From Pseudoxanthomonas winnipegensis (GTDB lineage: Bacteria > Pseudomonadota > Gammaproteobacteria > Xanthomonadales > Xanthomonadaceae): a stretch of 64,000 nt of DNA. Made by a program: the position numbers and the translations under genes. The notes under the pieces are model-generated. The model did no database searches and was not told where the DNA came from. It saw only the letters and a list, made by a program, of their open reading frames with translations. Of the stretch, positions 7,564 through 15,699 are shown piece after piece. Location of the stretch: NCBI RefSeq assembly GCF_004283755.1, contig NZ_SHMH01000003.1:310001-374000 (forward strand), written 5' to 3'. Positions within the stretch are counted from its first letter, which is position 1; every line of letters starts with the position of its first letter.

Positions 7564-7770
7564 CAATCCGCTGCCGGGTTTAGCAGCCCGGTACCTGAGG
7601 CGCACCAGCGCCCATCTGCCGATGCCGGCGCTTTTTTCTTGCCGGCAGCCTGCCGGTGGCGCGTGCCAGCCAGTTCCATGGCGGGCGGTGCGCGGAGGCC
7701 GCAAGGCCTGCCGGTCCTCAGGCCGGTCTGCTAACCGCGTACCGTCCGCCACCTCGTTTAGCAGCGGGTG
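7564..7770 (+). ncRNA. C4-like antisense RNA leader (phage immunity control)
   Basis: This 300-base gap is rich in hairpins. CCGGG-TTTAGCAG-CCCGG (7574-7591) shows TTTAGCAG in its loop; GTTTAGCAGC recurs at 7756-7765; CTGCTAAC at 7728-7735 is complementary to TTAGCAG in both. A strong stem with a T run (around 7625-7645) lies between. In phages P1/P7 (C4 RNA) and P4 (CI RNA), a small RNA processed from the leader pairs with such sites and stops expression of the antirepressor downstream. Here a KilA-N antirepressor-like gene follows 470 bases later, in the expected second position. A 101-codon plus-strand frame over the leader (7529-7834) may be only a shadow. Exact RNA ends cannot be seen. 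Confidence 0.6.
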
Positions 7771-7800
7771 TCGGACTCCATCAATCCTGAGGAGCCCACC

Positions 7801-8235
7801 ATGTCCCGTTCTGCCCAGCCGGCCGTGCCGGTGATCGATTCCCTTGTCTCCCAAGCGCTCGGCGCCGCCGCCGCCGCCCGCTTGCCGCCCGATCTGGCCC
7901 GCCGTGTCGCCCTTGCGCTGGCCGCCGCCGCCCAGCCTGCCGCCAATGCCGATCCCTCGCCCTCGGCCGAGGACCTGGATCACTACGCCAGCCGGCGCGG
8001 CTTGGCCTCCAGTCTGACGGGCTTCCTGGACGAGCAGGCCCAGCATGATCGGGAGGCGGACTTCCTGCTCGCCAGCATCGCGCAGGCAATCGATGATGAC
8101 GACGAGCGGGCGCACGCACTCTGCCGCATTGGGATGGGGTGGATCGCCTCCTGCGCGCGGGAGCGCGAGCGCTTCCATCGGGTAATCAGCGCAGCATGCC
8201 AAGTCGTCATGCGCGAGGAGGGCGCGCAGGCATGA
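7801..8235 (+). CDS. Hypothetical phage protein upstream of antirepressor
   Basis: The 144-residue product has an Ala/Pro-rich N-terminal half and a helical C-terminal half (LLASIAQAIDDDDERAHALCRIGMGWIASCARERERFHRVISAAC). GAGGAG eight bases before the ATG at 7801 sets the start. It lies directly behind the C4-like leader and overlaps the KilA-N gene by ATGA. In P1 the gene in this position (icd) is translated together with the antirepressor and inhibits cell division; position alone would suggest a similar coupling role, but no sequence similarity is claimed. Confidence 0.7.
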   Translation: MSRSAQPAVPVIDSLVSQALGAAAAARLPPDLARRVALALAAAAQPAANADPSPSAEDLDHYASRRGLASSLTGFLDEQAQHDREADFLLASIAQAIDDDDERAHALCRIGMGWIASCARERERFHRVISAACQVVMREEGAQA

Positions 8236-9029
8236 GCGCGCTGATCATCGCCAATACCCAGATCCGGCAGGACGCAGCTGGCCGCTTCTGCCTCAATGAC
8301 CTGCATCAGGCCAGCGGCAGCGAGGCTCGTCACCGCCCCAGCCGATGGCTAGAGAACCAGTCAACGGCTGAGCTGATTGAAACCATCGAGGCCGAATATC
8401 CGGCTACCGAAGCCGGAATTCCGGCTTCGGCAGTGGAGACCTTGAATGATGGTTTCGTCAAGGGCACCTATGCCGTCAAGGAGCTGGTCTACGCCTATGC
8501 GATGTGGATCAGCGCCGCCTTCCACCTCCACGTCATCCGCGCCTACGACGCGCTCGTGACGGGGCAGGGCGCCGCGGCCCCGCCGCCGGTCCCGCTGGCC
8601 CCAACCCACCGCGCCGACGTGCTGGTGTCCGCCAGCCGCAGCTTCCAGGCCCTGCTGCGCACGGACCGCGCCCTGCGCATGTCCCATGCCCGTGCGGTGG
8701 CCTCGGCCAACGCCGCCACGCTGCGCGCCACCGGCATCGACCTGGTCGAAGAAATGGCGGCCGAGGATCTCCTGCAGGAGGTCGGCCCCACTGGTCTGCT
8801 TTCCGGGCCGGCCGAGGAGTTCCCCGGCGCCGGCGCGGTGCTGGCCTGGCTGGACGGCCGCGACGGCGTGGCCATGTCCGACATCCTCACCGGCGCCCTC
8901 GGCGTAGACCCCACAGACCGCGCGCAGGCCACCCGTGTCGGCTGCCTGCTCAAGCGCCACGGCTGGCGCGTGGTCGAGCACCGCCGCGGCAGCAAGCGGC
9001 GCCTCTATGTGCGCTCGCAGCGTGAGTGA
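8232..9029 (+). CDS. KilA-N domain protein, antirepressor-like
   Basis: The 265-residue protein opens with a KilA-N domain (residues about 5-110): RFCLNDLHQASGS, RPSRWLENQSTAELI, GTYAVKELVYAYAMWISAAFHLHVIRAYD, a DNA-binding fold found in phage antirepressors. The C-terminal part (last 65 residues, FPGAGAVLAWLDGRDG...RHGWRVVEHRRGSKRRLYV) looks like a winged helix. It is coupled to the preceding gene and lies under the C4-like leader, which fits an antirepressor that must stay silent in the lysogen. The KilA-N assignment is confident; the antirepressor role is inferred from domain and context. Confidence 0.85.
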   Translation: MSALIIANTQIRQDAAGRFCLNDLHQASGSEARHRPSRWLENQSTAELIETIEAEYPATEAGIPASAVETLNDGFVKGTYAVKELVYAYAMWISAAFHLHVIRAYDALVTGQGAAAPPPVPLAPTHRADVLVSASRSFQALLRTDRALRMSHARAVASANAATLRATGIDLVEEMAAEDLLQEVGPTGLLSGPAEEFPGAGAVLAWLDGRDGVAMSDILTGALGVDPTDRAQATRVGCLLKRHGWRVVEHRRGSKRRLYVRSQRE

Positions 9030-9039
9030 GGCTGATCCC

Positions 9040-9303
9040 ATGCCCAGATACACCATCCTCATTACCGAGCTAGATATGGAGAGGCGCTCTGCCAAGGTCC
9101 ATGTTGAGGGATACGTCTTCCGGCGCGTTCGTGCGCTGATTACCGACCCAGCGGTATCCAAGCCTGGCAACGCCTATGCCGTTGCTCTGGCGAACAACAA
9201 GCGGGTCGCTGTGATTGGTAAGCCGCTACTGCGCGCGGGGAGGATTGAGATGCTCCGAATTACCGGTATCTCGCTATCGATCGAACCGGCGTTCACTGCC
9301 TGA
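9040..9303 (+). CDS. Small hypothetical protein
   Basis: No family is recognised in this 87-residue product (MPRYTILITELDMERRSAKVHVEGYVFRR...). It alternates beta-like strands and basic residues and could be a compact beta-rich protein. It starts ten bases after the KilA-N stop and is the last gene before a 166-base gap, so it probably belongs to the regulatory transcript rather than to the head genes. Codon use is less GC-biased than in the structural genes that follow. Confidence 0.6.
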   Translation: MPRYTILITELDMERRSAKVHVEGYVFRRVRALITDPAVSKPGNAYAVALANNKRVAVIGKPLLRAGRIEMLRITGISLSIEPAFTA

Positions 9304-9411
9304 GTGGGGACGACGCAGCATAGAGCCGCGAAAAACCTGCCCCTGAGACAGTTTCATTGAAATCAGGCACAAATTAGTTTTTCGCGCCTTGTAAATCAGT
9401 GACTTGCAAGC

Positions 9412-9450
9412 GGGGTTGTGCCAGCTTTTATTGAAGTTTGGCACAACCCC
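9412..9450 (+). promoter_or_regulatory. 12-bp perfect inverted repeat before head genes
   Basis: GGGGTTGTGCCA (9412-9423) and TGGCACAACCCC (9439-9450) are perfect complements around a 15-base AT-rich spacer. A related GGCACAAA occurs at about 9364. No T run follows, so a plain terminator is unlikely on the plus strand. The site lies 20 bases before gpW, at the start of the structural operon, and would suit an operator or activator site for late transcription. Confidence 0.6.
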
Positions 9451-9469
9451 CTGCGTAACTTAGCTGTCC

Positions 9470-9682
9470 ATGGCAACCGCCCTGGACATGGTCACGCTCT
9501 ACACGAACGCCGAGCAGAAGGTGCTCAGTGGACAGCGCGTGCGCTTCGGCGACCGTGAGCTGACCTACGCCAATCTCCCGGAAATCCGCGCTGGTCGGCA
9601 GGAGTGGGAACGGCGCGCCGCGTTGGAAGCCTCTGCCAGCCGGCCCGGCTGCGCAACCGCCGACTTCGGCGGGGTGACCTGA
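9470..9682 (+). CDS. Head-to-tail joining protein, gpW family
   Basis: The 70-residue product matches lambda gpW in length (68) and pattern: an N-terminal helix, QKVLSGQRVRFGDRELTYANLPEIRAGRQEWERRAA, then a short tail. gpW adds to the portal vertex after packaging and prepares tail attachment. Its stop overlaps the portal ATG (TGATG), reproducing the lambda W-B order. No clear Shine-Dalgarno is visible before the ATG. Confidence 0.85.
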   Translation: MATALDMVTLYTNAEQKVLSGQRVRFGDRELTYANLPEIRAGRQEWERRAALEASASRPGCATADFGGVT

Positions 9683-11220
9683 TGGGCACCGCCGCCACCG
9701 CGCGCCAGCGCCTGCTGGCCCAGCTGCCCGACGACAAGCGCGAGCGCGAGGCCTTTGCCGCCCGTCAGGTGCTGGCCCGCGCGCATGAGGTCACGCGTCC
9801 CTCGCGCAGCCGCAAGCTGGCGCGCGACTGGGGCAGCGGCTCGGCCATCACGGGCATGGACGCCAAGCAGCTGCGCGACCAGGCCCGCCACCTCGAGCGC
9901 GACCTGGACCTGGCCGATAACGCGCTGAACATCCTGGTGCAGAACACCTGCGGCAGCGGCATCGACGTGCTGGCCGCCCCGCGGCAGCCCGGTCGCCCAG
10001 TCGATCGCGGCCTGGCGCGCGACATCGACCACCTGTGGGACGCCTGGTGGGATGCGCCGGAGGTCACCGGCATGCATGACTACGGCCGTGCCCAGCAGCT
10101 GATGGCGCGCAGCTGGTTCCGCGACGGCGAGATGTTCTTCCAGGACCTAGTTGGCCCGGTCAGCACGCTGCCACACGGCACCGAGGTGCCTTACAGCTTC
10201 GAAATGCTCGAAGCGGACATGGTGCCGCTGGATCTCAACGACCCGGCCAGCAACGTGGTGCAGGGCGCGGAGCGCAACGCCTGGGGCCGCGTGGTGGCCT
10301 GGCACGTCTACAAGCAGCACCCCGGCGACATCGGCAGCGCCTACGGCTGGGCCAACGAGACCAAGCGCGTCTCGGCCGACAACATGCGCCAGCTCGCCCT
10401 GGTCAAGCGCCTGCATCAGGTGCGCGGCCTGAGCGTGTTCGCAAGCGCCATGTCGCGCTTCGAGGACATCAAGGACTACGAAGAGTCCGAGCGCATCGCC
10501 GCCAAGGTCGCGGCCAGCATGTGCGCCTACATCAAGAAGGGCACTGACGGCACCCAGTCGCCTCTGGGCACCACCGCTGTCCTGCCGAGCGGGCAGCCCG
10601 TGCGCGAAATGCGCATGACCCCCGGCATGATCTGGGACGACCTGTTGCCCGGTGAAGATGTCGGGATCATCAACTCCAACCGGCCCAACGCCGGCGCAGC
10701 CGAGTGGGTCACCAACCAGTTGCGGCGCGCTGCCGGCGGCATCGGCACCAGCTTCAGCAGCCTGTCGCTGGACTACAACGGCACCTACAGCGCGCAGCGC
10801 CAGGAACTGGTGGAGAAGTGGGGTGGCTACCTCATCTTCGGCGAGCAGTTCATCGCTCAGGCGGTGCGCAAGCAGCGCACGCGCTTCATTGAGGCCGCGC
10901 TGCTCGCCGGCCTGATCAGGATCCCGCGCGGCTGGAGCTTCCAGCATGTCGCCGCTGCCACCTACGTGCGCCCGGTCATGCCGTGGATCGACCCGCTGAA
11001 GGAGGCCACCGCGCGCGGTGAGGCCGAGGACCGCGGCTGGGTCAGCCCGCAGCAGAACACGCTGCAGTACGGCAACAACCCCGAAGAGGTCGCCGCGCAG
11101 CGTCAGGACTGGCAGCAGCGCAATAGCGAACTCGGTCTCAACGCCTCCGCGCCGGCCTCCCCCGAGGCCCGTGCCGACTTCCGCCGCGGTCTGACCGCAC
11201 AACTCCTCACGAGGGACTGA
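9682..11220 (+). CDS. Phage portal protein, lambda gpB family
   Basis: The 512-residue protein carries the conserved lambda-portal features: the basic SRSRKLARDWGSGSAITGMD segment near the N terminus, ARHLERDLDLADNALNILVQNTCGSGIDV, SWFRDGEMFFQDL, and EAERNAWG/YKQHPGD-like stretches, followed by SLSLDYNGTYSAQRQELVEKW. It forms the dodecameric ring through which DNA enters the head and to which the tail is attached. It lies between gpW and the protease-capsid gene as in lambda. The length is close to that of gpB (533). Confidence 0.95.
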   Translation: MGTAATARQRLLAQLPDDKREREAFAARQVLARAHEVTRPSRSRKLARDWGSGSAITGMDAKQLRDQARHLERDLDLADNALNILVQNTCGSGIDVLAAPRQPGRPVDRGLARDIDHLWDAWWDAPEVTGMHDYGRAQQLMARSWFRDGEMFFQDLVGPVSTLPHGTEVPYSFEMLEADMVPLDLNDPASNVVQGAERNAWGRVVAWHVYKQHPGDIGSAYGWANETKRVSADNMRQLALVKRLHQVRGLSVFASAMSRFEDIKDYEESERIAAKVAASMCAYIKKGTDGTQSPLGTTAVLPSGQPVREMRMTPGMIWDDLLPGEDVGIINSNRPNAGAAEWVTNQLRRAAGGIGTSFSSLSLDYNGTYSAQRQELVEKWGGYLIFGEQFIAQAVRKQRTRFIEAALLAGLIRIPRGWSFQHVAAATYVRPVMPWIDPLKEATARGEAEDRGWVSPQQNTLQYGNNPEEVAAQRQDWQQRNSELGLNASAPASPEARADFRRGLTAQLLTRD

Positions 11221-11222
11221 CG

Positions 11223-13520
11223 ATGCTGGCATCGGCCATCGCACGGATCTACACCTCGCTCACCAGCCTGTTGCTGCTGGCCTGGGCGCTCATCGATAGT
11301 GCGTTCGCCGCGCCAGGCCGCGTGCTGCCCCGCGTTCGCGCCGATGCGGGTGGCACGGTGCAGACCGGCTGCCTGCTGCGCCTCACCGCCAAGGCCAATG
11401 ACACGGCCGAGATCATGGTCTATGGCTGCATCGGCGAGAGTCTCTGGGGCGACGGCGTGAGCGCGCGGGAGCTGGCCGAGCAGATCGCCTCCAGCACCGC
11501 GCGCACGCTCAACGTGCGCATCAACAGCGGCGGTGGCGACGCCGCCGATGGCATCGCGATCTACAACGCGCTCAAGGCGCACAGCGGCCGCAAGGTGGTT
11601 TACATCGACGGGCAGGCCTGCTCCATCGCCTCGCTGATCGCCATGGCAGGTGACGAGGTGGTCGCCTACAGCACGTCGATCTTCATGGTGCATGCGCCGC
11701 ACACCATCGCTGCCGGTAACGCCAACGACTTCCAGCAGGTCATCGACTGCCTGGGCACGCACGCCGCTGCCATGCAGGAGGCCTACGTCGCCAAGACCGG
11801 CGATGCCGCCCAGATCCAGACCCTGCTGACCGATGGGCTGGACCACTGGTACACGGCCGCGCAGGCGCTGGAGCTGGGCTTTGTGGACCGCATCGAGACG
11901 CTGGGCCAGGCCAAGGCCGCCAGTGCCGGCGCTGTAGTGGCCATCGGCTCGCTGCTTGAGGCGCTGCCGTCCACGCCCGCCCCGATTTCGGCCTGCCTGC
12001 GCGGCCACATCACCGCGGCGCTGACGCCGCAGACCTTCGCCTCGCTCCCCGAGGTTCACCAGCAGGCCGTCATCGGCCACATCGAGGATCCCACCATGAA
12101 GCAGAAGTACCAGCAGATCATGGCGAATGCGAATGGCGGGACCACCGCCACGACCGCGGCCGCCACCACCACCGCCGCCGCGGCGCCGGCCACGGTGACC
12201 GCCGCCGCCCCGGTCGCCGCTCCGGCTGCTGCGGCGCCGCCCGATGTCCTGGCCGCGCTGCGGACCCGTAACACCGACATCCTGGCCCTGGCCCAGCCGC
12301 ATCTGGGCAACCAGGCCGTGCGCAGCTATGTCGATGGCGTGATCGCCGCGGCCGACCCGGCGGTGACCGCCGACAACGTCGGCCGTCACATCCTGGCGCT
12401 GCTGGCGACCGGCGCCGAGCCGCTGGGCGGCGCCGCCCGCGTGCAGGCCGGCCCCGAGCAGCGGGACCGCACCCGTGCGGCCATGCGCAATGCCATCGAG
12501 GCGCGTTCGGGCACCGCGCAGTACGACGCGGCCAACCCCTACCGCGGCTTCACCCTGGCCGAGTTGGCGCGCGAGTCCCTGGTCCAGGCCGGCGTGACCA
12601 CGGCGGGCATGAGCCGCATGGACATCGTCGGCCTGGCCTTCACCCACAGCACCAGTGATTTTCCGGGTCTGCTGGGCGACACCTCGCGTGCGGCGGTGCT
12701 GCGCGGCTACCAGGAGGCCGAGGAGCAGTTCGACCAGTTCACCCGGGCGGTGAGCGTGCCGGACTTCAAGCCGACCAACCTGGTGGGCCTGGGGGCGTTC
12801 TCTGATCTGCTGATCGTGCCGGAGGGCGGCGAGTACAAGCAGGGCACCTTCAGCGAGCAGTCGCAGGCGATGAAGATCGTCACCTACGGCCGCCTGTTCT
12901 CCATCACCCGCCAGGCGATCATCAACGACGACCTGGGCGTGTTCAACGACGTGCCCCGCAAGATGGGTCAGGCCGCCAAGCGCACCATCGCCAAGGCGGT
13001 GTTCGACCTCATCAACAGCAACCCGGTGCTGGCCGACGGCAACGCGCTGTTCTCCGCGGCCCACGGCAACCTGCTGACGGGCGCGACCATCAGCACCGCG
13101 AGCGTGGACGCCATGCGCGTGGCCATGGCCGGTCAGAAGGATGCCGACGGCCACCGCATCCGCGTGCCGCTGCAGTCGCTGCTGACGCCGATCGCGCTGG
13201 GCGGCCTGGCCCGCATGGTGCGCGCCAGCCAGTACGAGGTGGGCGGCAACAAGAACCTGACCACGCCCAACATCGTGCAGAACACTTTCGAGGTGATCGA
13301 CGACGGCCGCCTGGACGATGCCAGCCCCACCGCCTGGTACGGCACCGCCAACCCGGCCTTCGTGGACGGCATCGTCGTGGGCTACCTGGACGGCAACCAG
13401 ACGCCGTACCTCGAAGAGCAGCAGGGCTTCACCGTCGACGGCGTCGCCTGGAAGGTCCGTCTGGACGCGGCGCCGGCCATCGCCGACTACCGCGGCATCT
13501 ACAAGAACCCCGGCGCGTGA
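11223..13520 (+). CDS. Prohead protease fused to major capsid protein
   Basis: One 765-residue frame joins two head functions. Residues about 60-240 are a ClpP/S49-like prohead protease with RINSGGGDAADG, the nucleophile Ser134 in GQACSIASLIA and His157 in FMVHAPH. An Ala/Thr-rich linker (about 302-340) and a helical, scaffold-like part lead to the capsid domain from about residue 440 (RGFTLAELARESL...) to the end (VDGVAWKVRLDAAPAIADYRGIYKNPGA). Fusions of this kind are known in siphoviruses. An internal in-frame ATG at 12096 (Met292) has GAGGA eight bases upstream, so a protease-free scaffold-capsid product may also be made. The first 30 residues are hydrophobic, odd for a head protein. Confidence 0.9.
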   Translation: MLASAIARIYTSLTSLLLLAWALIDSAFAAPGRVLPRVRADAGGTVQTGCLLRLTAKANDTAEIMVYGCIGESLWGDGVSARELAEQIASSTARTLNVRINSGGGDAADGIAIYNALKAHSGRKVVYIDGQACSIASLIAMAGDEVVAYSTSIFMVHAPHTIAAGNANDFQQVIDCLGTHAAAMQEAYVAKTGDAAQIQTLLTDGLDHWYTAAQALELGFVDRIETLGQAKAASAGAVVAIGSLLEALPSTPAPISACLRGHITAALTPQTFASLPEVHQQAVIGHIEDPTMKQKYQQIMANANGGTTATTAAATTTAAAAPATVTAAAPVAAPAAAAPPDVLAALRTRNTDILALAQPHLGNQAVRSYVDGVIAAADPAVTADNVGRHILALLATGAEPLGGAARVQAGPEQRDRTRAAMRNAIEARSGTAQYDAANPYRGFTLAELARESLVQAGVTTAGMSRMDIVGLAFTHSTSDFPGLLGDTSRAAVLRGYQEAEEQFDQFTRAVSVPDFKPTNLVGLGAFSDLLIVPEGGEYKQGTFSEQSQAMKIVTYGRLFSITRQAIINDDLGVFNDVPRKMGQAAKRTIAKAVFDLINSNPVLADGNALFSAAHGNLLTGATISTASVDAMRVAMAGQKDADGHRIRVPLQSLLTPIALGGLARMVRASQYEVGGNKNLTTPNIVQNTFEVIDDGRLDDASPTAWYGTANPAFVDGIVVGYLDGNQTPYLEEQQGFTVDGVAWKVRLDAAPAIADYRGIYKNPGA

Positions 13521-13528
13521 CGGCGCAG

Positions 13529-13553
13529 GGCGCCCGCTGCACGCGGGCGCCCG
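13529..13553 (+). other. Hairpin between capsid and decoration genes
   Basis: GGGCGCCCGC (13529-13538) and GCGGGCGCCC (13544-13553) form a perfect ten-pair stem with loop TGCAC, nine bases after the capsid stop. No T run follows. It may protect the capsid mRNA 3' end or attenuate transcription. Confidence 0.6.
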
Positions 13554-13603
13554 CACCGGCTGCTGCCTGATTCCCAACCCGTCACGATCTCCGGAGAACC
13601 ATC

Positions 13604-13960
13604 ATGAAGAATCAGTATCAGGACGGCCGCGTCCTGGACATCACCCTGGAGGCGCCCGTCGAGAGCGGCGGCGTCATCACCAAGGGACGCCTGCTGGCCA
13701 TCGCCGTCAGCAAGGGCGCGACCGGCGACACCATCGCCGCGCATGTGGAGGGCGTCTTCGCGCTGCCCAAGCTCAACACCGCCGTGATCAATGTCGGCGA
13801 CCCGGTCACCTGGGACATCAGCCCGGGCCGCGTGATCGTCTCCAGCGCGACCACGGGCGATGTCGAGAACTTCGGCTATGCCGTCCGCGCCGCGGGCAAT
13901 GGCACCACCGAAGTGTTGGTGCGCCTGACGCCGGGTGCCGGAGTGCCCAAGTCGGCCTGA
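13604..13960 (+). CDS. Capsid decoration protein, DUF2190 family
   Basis: The 118-residue product is beta-rich (RVLDITLEAPVESGGVITKGRLLAIAVSKGATGD, HVEGVFALPKLNTAVINVGDPVTWD), the pattern of DUF2190 cement proteins that bind the outside of the shell after expansion. CTCCGGAGAACC before the ATG is a good ribosome binding site. It stands directly behind the capsid gene, where lambda has D/FI functions, and is flanked by a hairpin on each side, which suggests its own mRNA dosage. Confidence 0.8.
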   Translation: MKNQYQDGRVLDITLEAPVESGGVITKGRLLAIAVSKGATGDTIAAHVEGVFALPKLNTAVINVGDPVTWDISPGRVIVSSATTGDVENFGYAVRAAGNGTTEVLVRLTPGAGVPKSA

Positions 13961-13968
13961 TCCACCTC

Positions 13969-13990
13969 GCCCCGCCGTGCGCGGCGGGGC
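13969..13990 (+). terminator. Hairpin after decoration gene, possible weak terminator
   Basis: GCCCCGCCG (13969-13977) and CGGCGGGGC (13982-13990) form a nine-pair stem with loop TGCG, followed by CCTCTTCCC rather than a clean T run. It sits in the 62-base gap before the lysis cassette and may partly separate head from lysis expression. Confidence 0.5.
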
Positions 13991-14022
13991 CCTCTTCCCG
14001 CGTCTGATCGAGTACTGCACGC

Positions 14023-14454
14023 ATGACTGCACCGCGCGGCGTCCGCAACAACAACCCAGGCAACCTCGACCGCAATCCGAACGTGATCTGGCAGGGCGAG
14101 GACCGCAGCGAAGGTGCGCTGGCGCGCGAGAAGCGCTTCTGCGTGTTCCTGACTCCCGAGTATGGCTTCCGGGCGCTTGTGCGCACCCTGGTGACCTACC
14201 AGGACAAGCACAAGCTGCGTACGGTCGATCAGATGATCCGGCGCTGGGCGCCGCCCAGCGAGAACGACACCACGGCGTACGTGCGACAGGTGGCCAGCGC
14301 GCTGGGCGTCGCGCCGGACCGGCCGTTGGACATTCATGCGCCTGAGACCGCGTTCCAGTTCGCCAAGGCGATCGCGCGCCACGAGAACGGGGGCAACTTC
14401 TGGGGCGACCAGGTCATCCGTGACGGCGTGGAGCTGGCGGGGGTGCGCGCGTGA
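14023..14454 (+). CDS. Endolysin-like / virion peptidoglycan hydrolase candidate
   Basis: The 143-residue product belongs to a phage family marked by RGVRNNNPGNLDRN at the N terminus, a PEYGFRALVRTLVTYQ segment and RWAPPSENDTTAYVRQVASALGV. Proteins of this type are annotated as structural proteins or as lytic, peptidoglycan-cutting enzymes. Here it leads a cassette of holin, second membrane protein and spanins, so an endolysin role is the best reading. No signal peptide or anchor is visible, so it would depend on a holin. Catalytic residues cannot be named with confidence. Confidence 0.7.
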   Translation: MTAPRGVRNNNPGNLDRNPNVIWQGEDRSEGALAREKRFCVFLTPEYGFRALVRTLVTYQDKHKLRTVDQMIRRWAPPSENDTTAYVRQVASALGVAPDRPLDIHAPETAFQFAKAIARHENGGNFWGDQVIRDGVELAGVRA

Positions 14455-14915
14455 TGGATGGCGGCATGTCCATCGGCCTCAAGCTCTTCGCCGCGCTGGC
14501 CGCCTCGGCCACCGGCAGCGCCGTGGCTACCGAGGTCATCACGCGAAGCGAGCGGATCATCCTGGGGGTGCCGCAGTCGTGGTTCCTCGCGGCCGTGGTC
14601 GGCGCGCTGATCGGCGTGGTCTTCCTCAAGGACATCGACGCCGGCCGGATCTCGCCGGCGGCCGAGGCGGCACTGGCGGTGCGCTGGTCCACGCTGCTGT
14701 TGCGCGTGGTGATGCTGGGCGGCTTCGTGCTGGCGTTCGCCATGCTGGCCAGCTGGCTGGTGGTGGCGCTGACCGTGCTGGCTCCAGGCATCCGCGAAGC
14801 GGGGGTGGTGTTCAGTGGGCTGAGCGGCGCGGTGATCCGGCCGATGCTGCCGCACTACCTGTCCGGCCTGCAGAAGTTCACCGACCGCTGGGCCGGCAGG
14901 GGAGGGCAGGCGTGA
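14454..14915 (+). CDS. Phage holin
   Basis: The 153-residue protein has at least three membrane segments (LKLFAALAASATGSAVA; WFLAAVVGALIGVVFL; LLLRVVMLGGFVLAFAMLASWLVVALTVLA) and a short charged C terminus, as expected for a holin that opens the inner membrane at the end of the lytic cycle. The ATG at 14454 overlaps the previous stop as TGATG; a GTG three bases earlier is the alternative. Its place between hydrolase and spanin genes supports the call. Confidence 0.75.
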   Translation: MDGGMSIGLKLFAALAASATGSAVATEVITRSERIILGVPQSWFLAAVVGALIGVVFLKDIDAGRISPAAEAALAVRWSTLLLRVVMLGGFVLAFAMLASWLVVALTVLAPGIREAGVVFSGLSGAVIRPMLPHYLSGLQKFTDRWAGRGGQA

Positions 14916-15199
14916 ACAGCATGCCCTACCTGGTCAACCTGGTGTCCACGATGGCCGTGTTCTGCGGCTGCACCTGGAAGCTCGCGCTCTTGCAGGTGGG
15001 CGGCGGCGACCGGCGCCACTACGCCACGGGCGTCCTTTGCGCGCTGTGCTACATGGCCATCGCCTTGGGCATGCTGGGCATCTTCCTGCGCGATCTGGAC
15101 CGCCACAGCTACGTCGCGCCCTGGTACCTGCTGGTCCTGCGCATCGGTCTGACCGTGCTGTTCGTCTACCCGTGGAAGCGCCGGGCGGGTGACGCATGA
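14912..15199 (+). CDS. Second small membrane protein of lysis cassette
   Basis: The 95-residue product has three hydrophobic segments (LVNLVSTMAVFCGCTWKLALL, YATGVLCALCYMAIALGMLGIF, APWYLLVLRIGLTVLFVY) and a basic tail. GGGGAGGG lies just before the GTG at 14912, which overlaps the holin stop (GTGA); its own stop overlaps the Rz-like start (ATGA). It could be a second holin, an antiholin or a holin-like regulator. The role is inferred only from topology and location. Confidence 0.65.
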   Translation: MNSMPYLVNLVSTMAVFCGCTWKLALLQVGGGDRRHYATGVLCALCYMAIALGMLGIFLRDLDRHSYVAPWYLLVLRIGLTVLFVYPWKRRAGDA

Positions 15200-15699
15200 G
15201 CGGCGTGCTGGCGTTCCTCAACGCGGCCGTCGGCCTGGTGTTCGGCTGGGCGGCGGACCTGCTGGGCTGGCTGCGCCGCCCAGGCAACTGGCTGAAGGCC
15301 TGCTGCGCGGTGCTGGCCGTGCTGCTCGCGGTGGCATGCCTGGCCTCGTACCGCCAGGGCCAGCAGATCGTGGTCGTCACTCGCCAGGTCACCCAGTGCC
15401 GCGCCGACGCCAAGGCTGCGGCCGACAAGGCGACCATGGACGCCGCCACGCTGCAGCAGAACTACGACGCGTTGCGCTCGGCCATGGGCACGATCAAGGA
15501 CAACCTGGACGCCGAGGCCGAGAAGATGCGCGCCCTGCAGGCCCGCAACGCCCAGTTGGCGGCGCAGACCGCGTCGGAGAAGGCCAAGGCCGATGCCGGC
15601 GCCAAGTCCTACCGGCAGCAGTACGACCAGCGCCCGCCCGAGTGCATTGCGGCACTCGATGCGATGGCGGCGGCCTGCCCCGCGCTGAGGGGGTATTGA
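15196..15699 (+). CDS. i-spanin, Rz-like
   Basis: The 167-residue product has one N-terminal membrane segment (ACCAVLAVLLAVACLASY, about residues 35-52) and a long periplasmic coiled coil rich in Ala, Gln, Glu and Lys (ADAKAAADKATMDAATLQQNYDAL...), the form of inner-membrane spanins. It ends with cysteines (PPECIAALDAMAAACPALRGY) that could make disulfides. With the lipoprotein encoded next it would fuse inner and outer membranes in the last step of lysis. Overlap with its partner is TGATG rather than the nested Rz/Rz1 form. Confidence 0.75.
   Translation: MSGVLAFLNAAVGLVFGWAADLLGWLRRPGNWLKACCAVLAVLLAVACLASYRQGQQIVVVTRQVTQCRADAKAAADKATMDAATLQQNYDALRSAMGTIKDNLDAEAEKMRALQARNAQLAAQTASEKAKADAGAKSYRQQYDQRPPECIAALDAMAAACPALRGY

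Noticed and set aside
7529-7834. 101-codon plus-strand frame over the C4-like leader, possibly an Ash-like protein
   Set aside because: Arg/Ser/Pro-rich translation without a ribosome binding site; the RNA structure explains the conserved-looking sequence better.
11103-13577. Minus-strand open frame of 824 codons opposite the protease-capsid gene
   Set aside because: Antisense shadow with Gly/Arg/His-rich low-complexity sequence and no recognisable domain.
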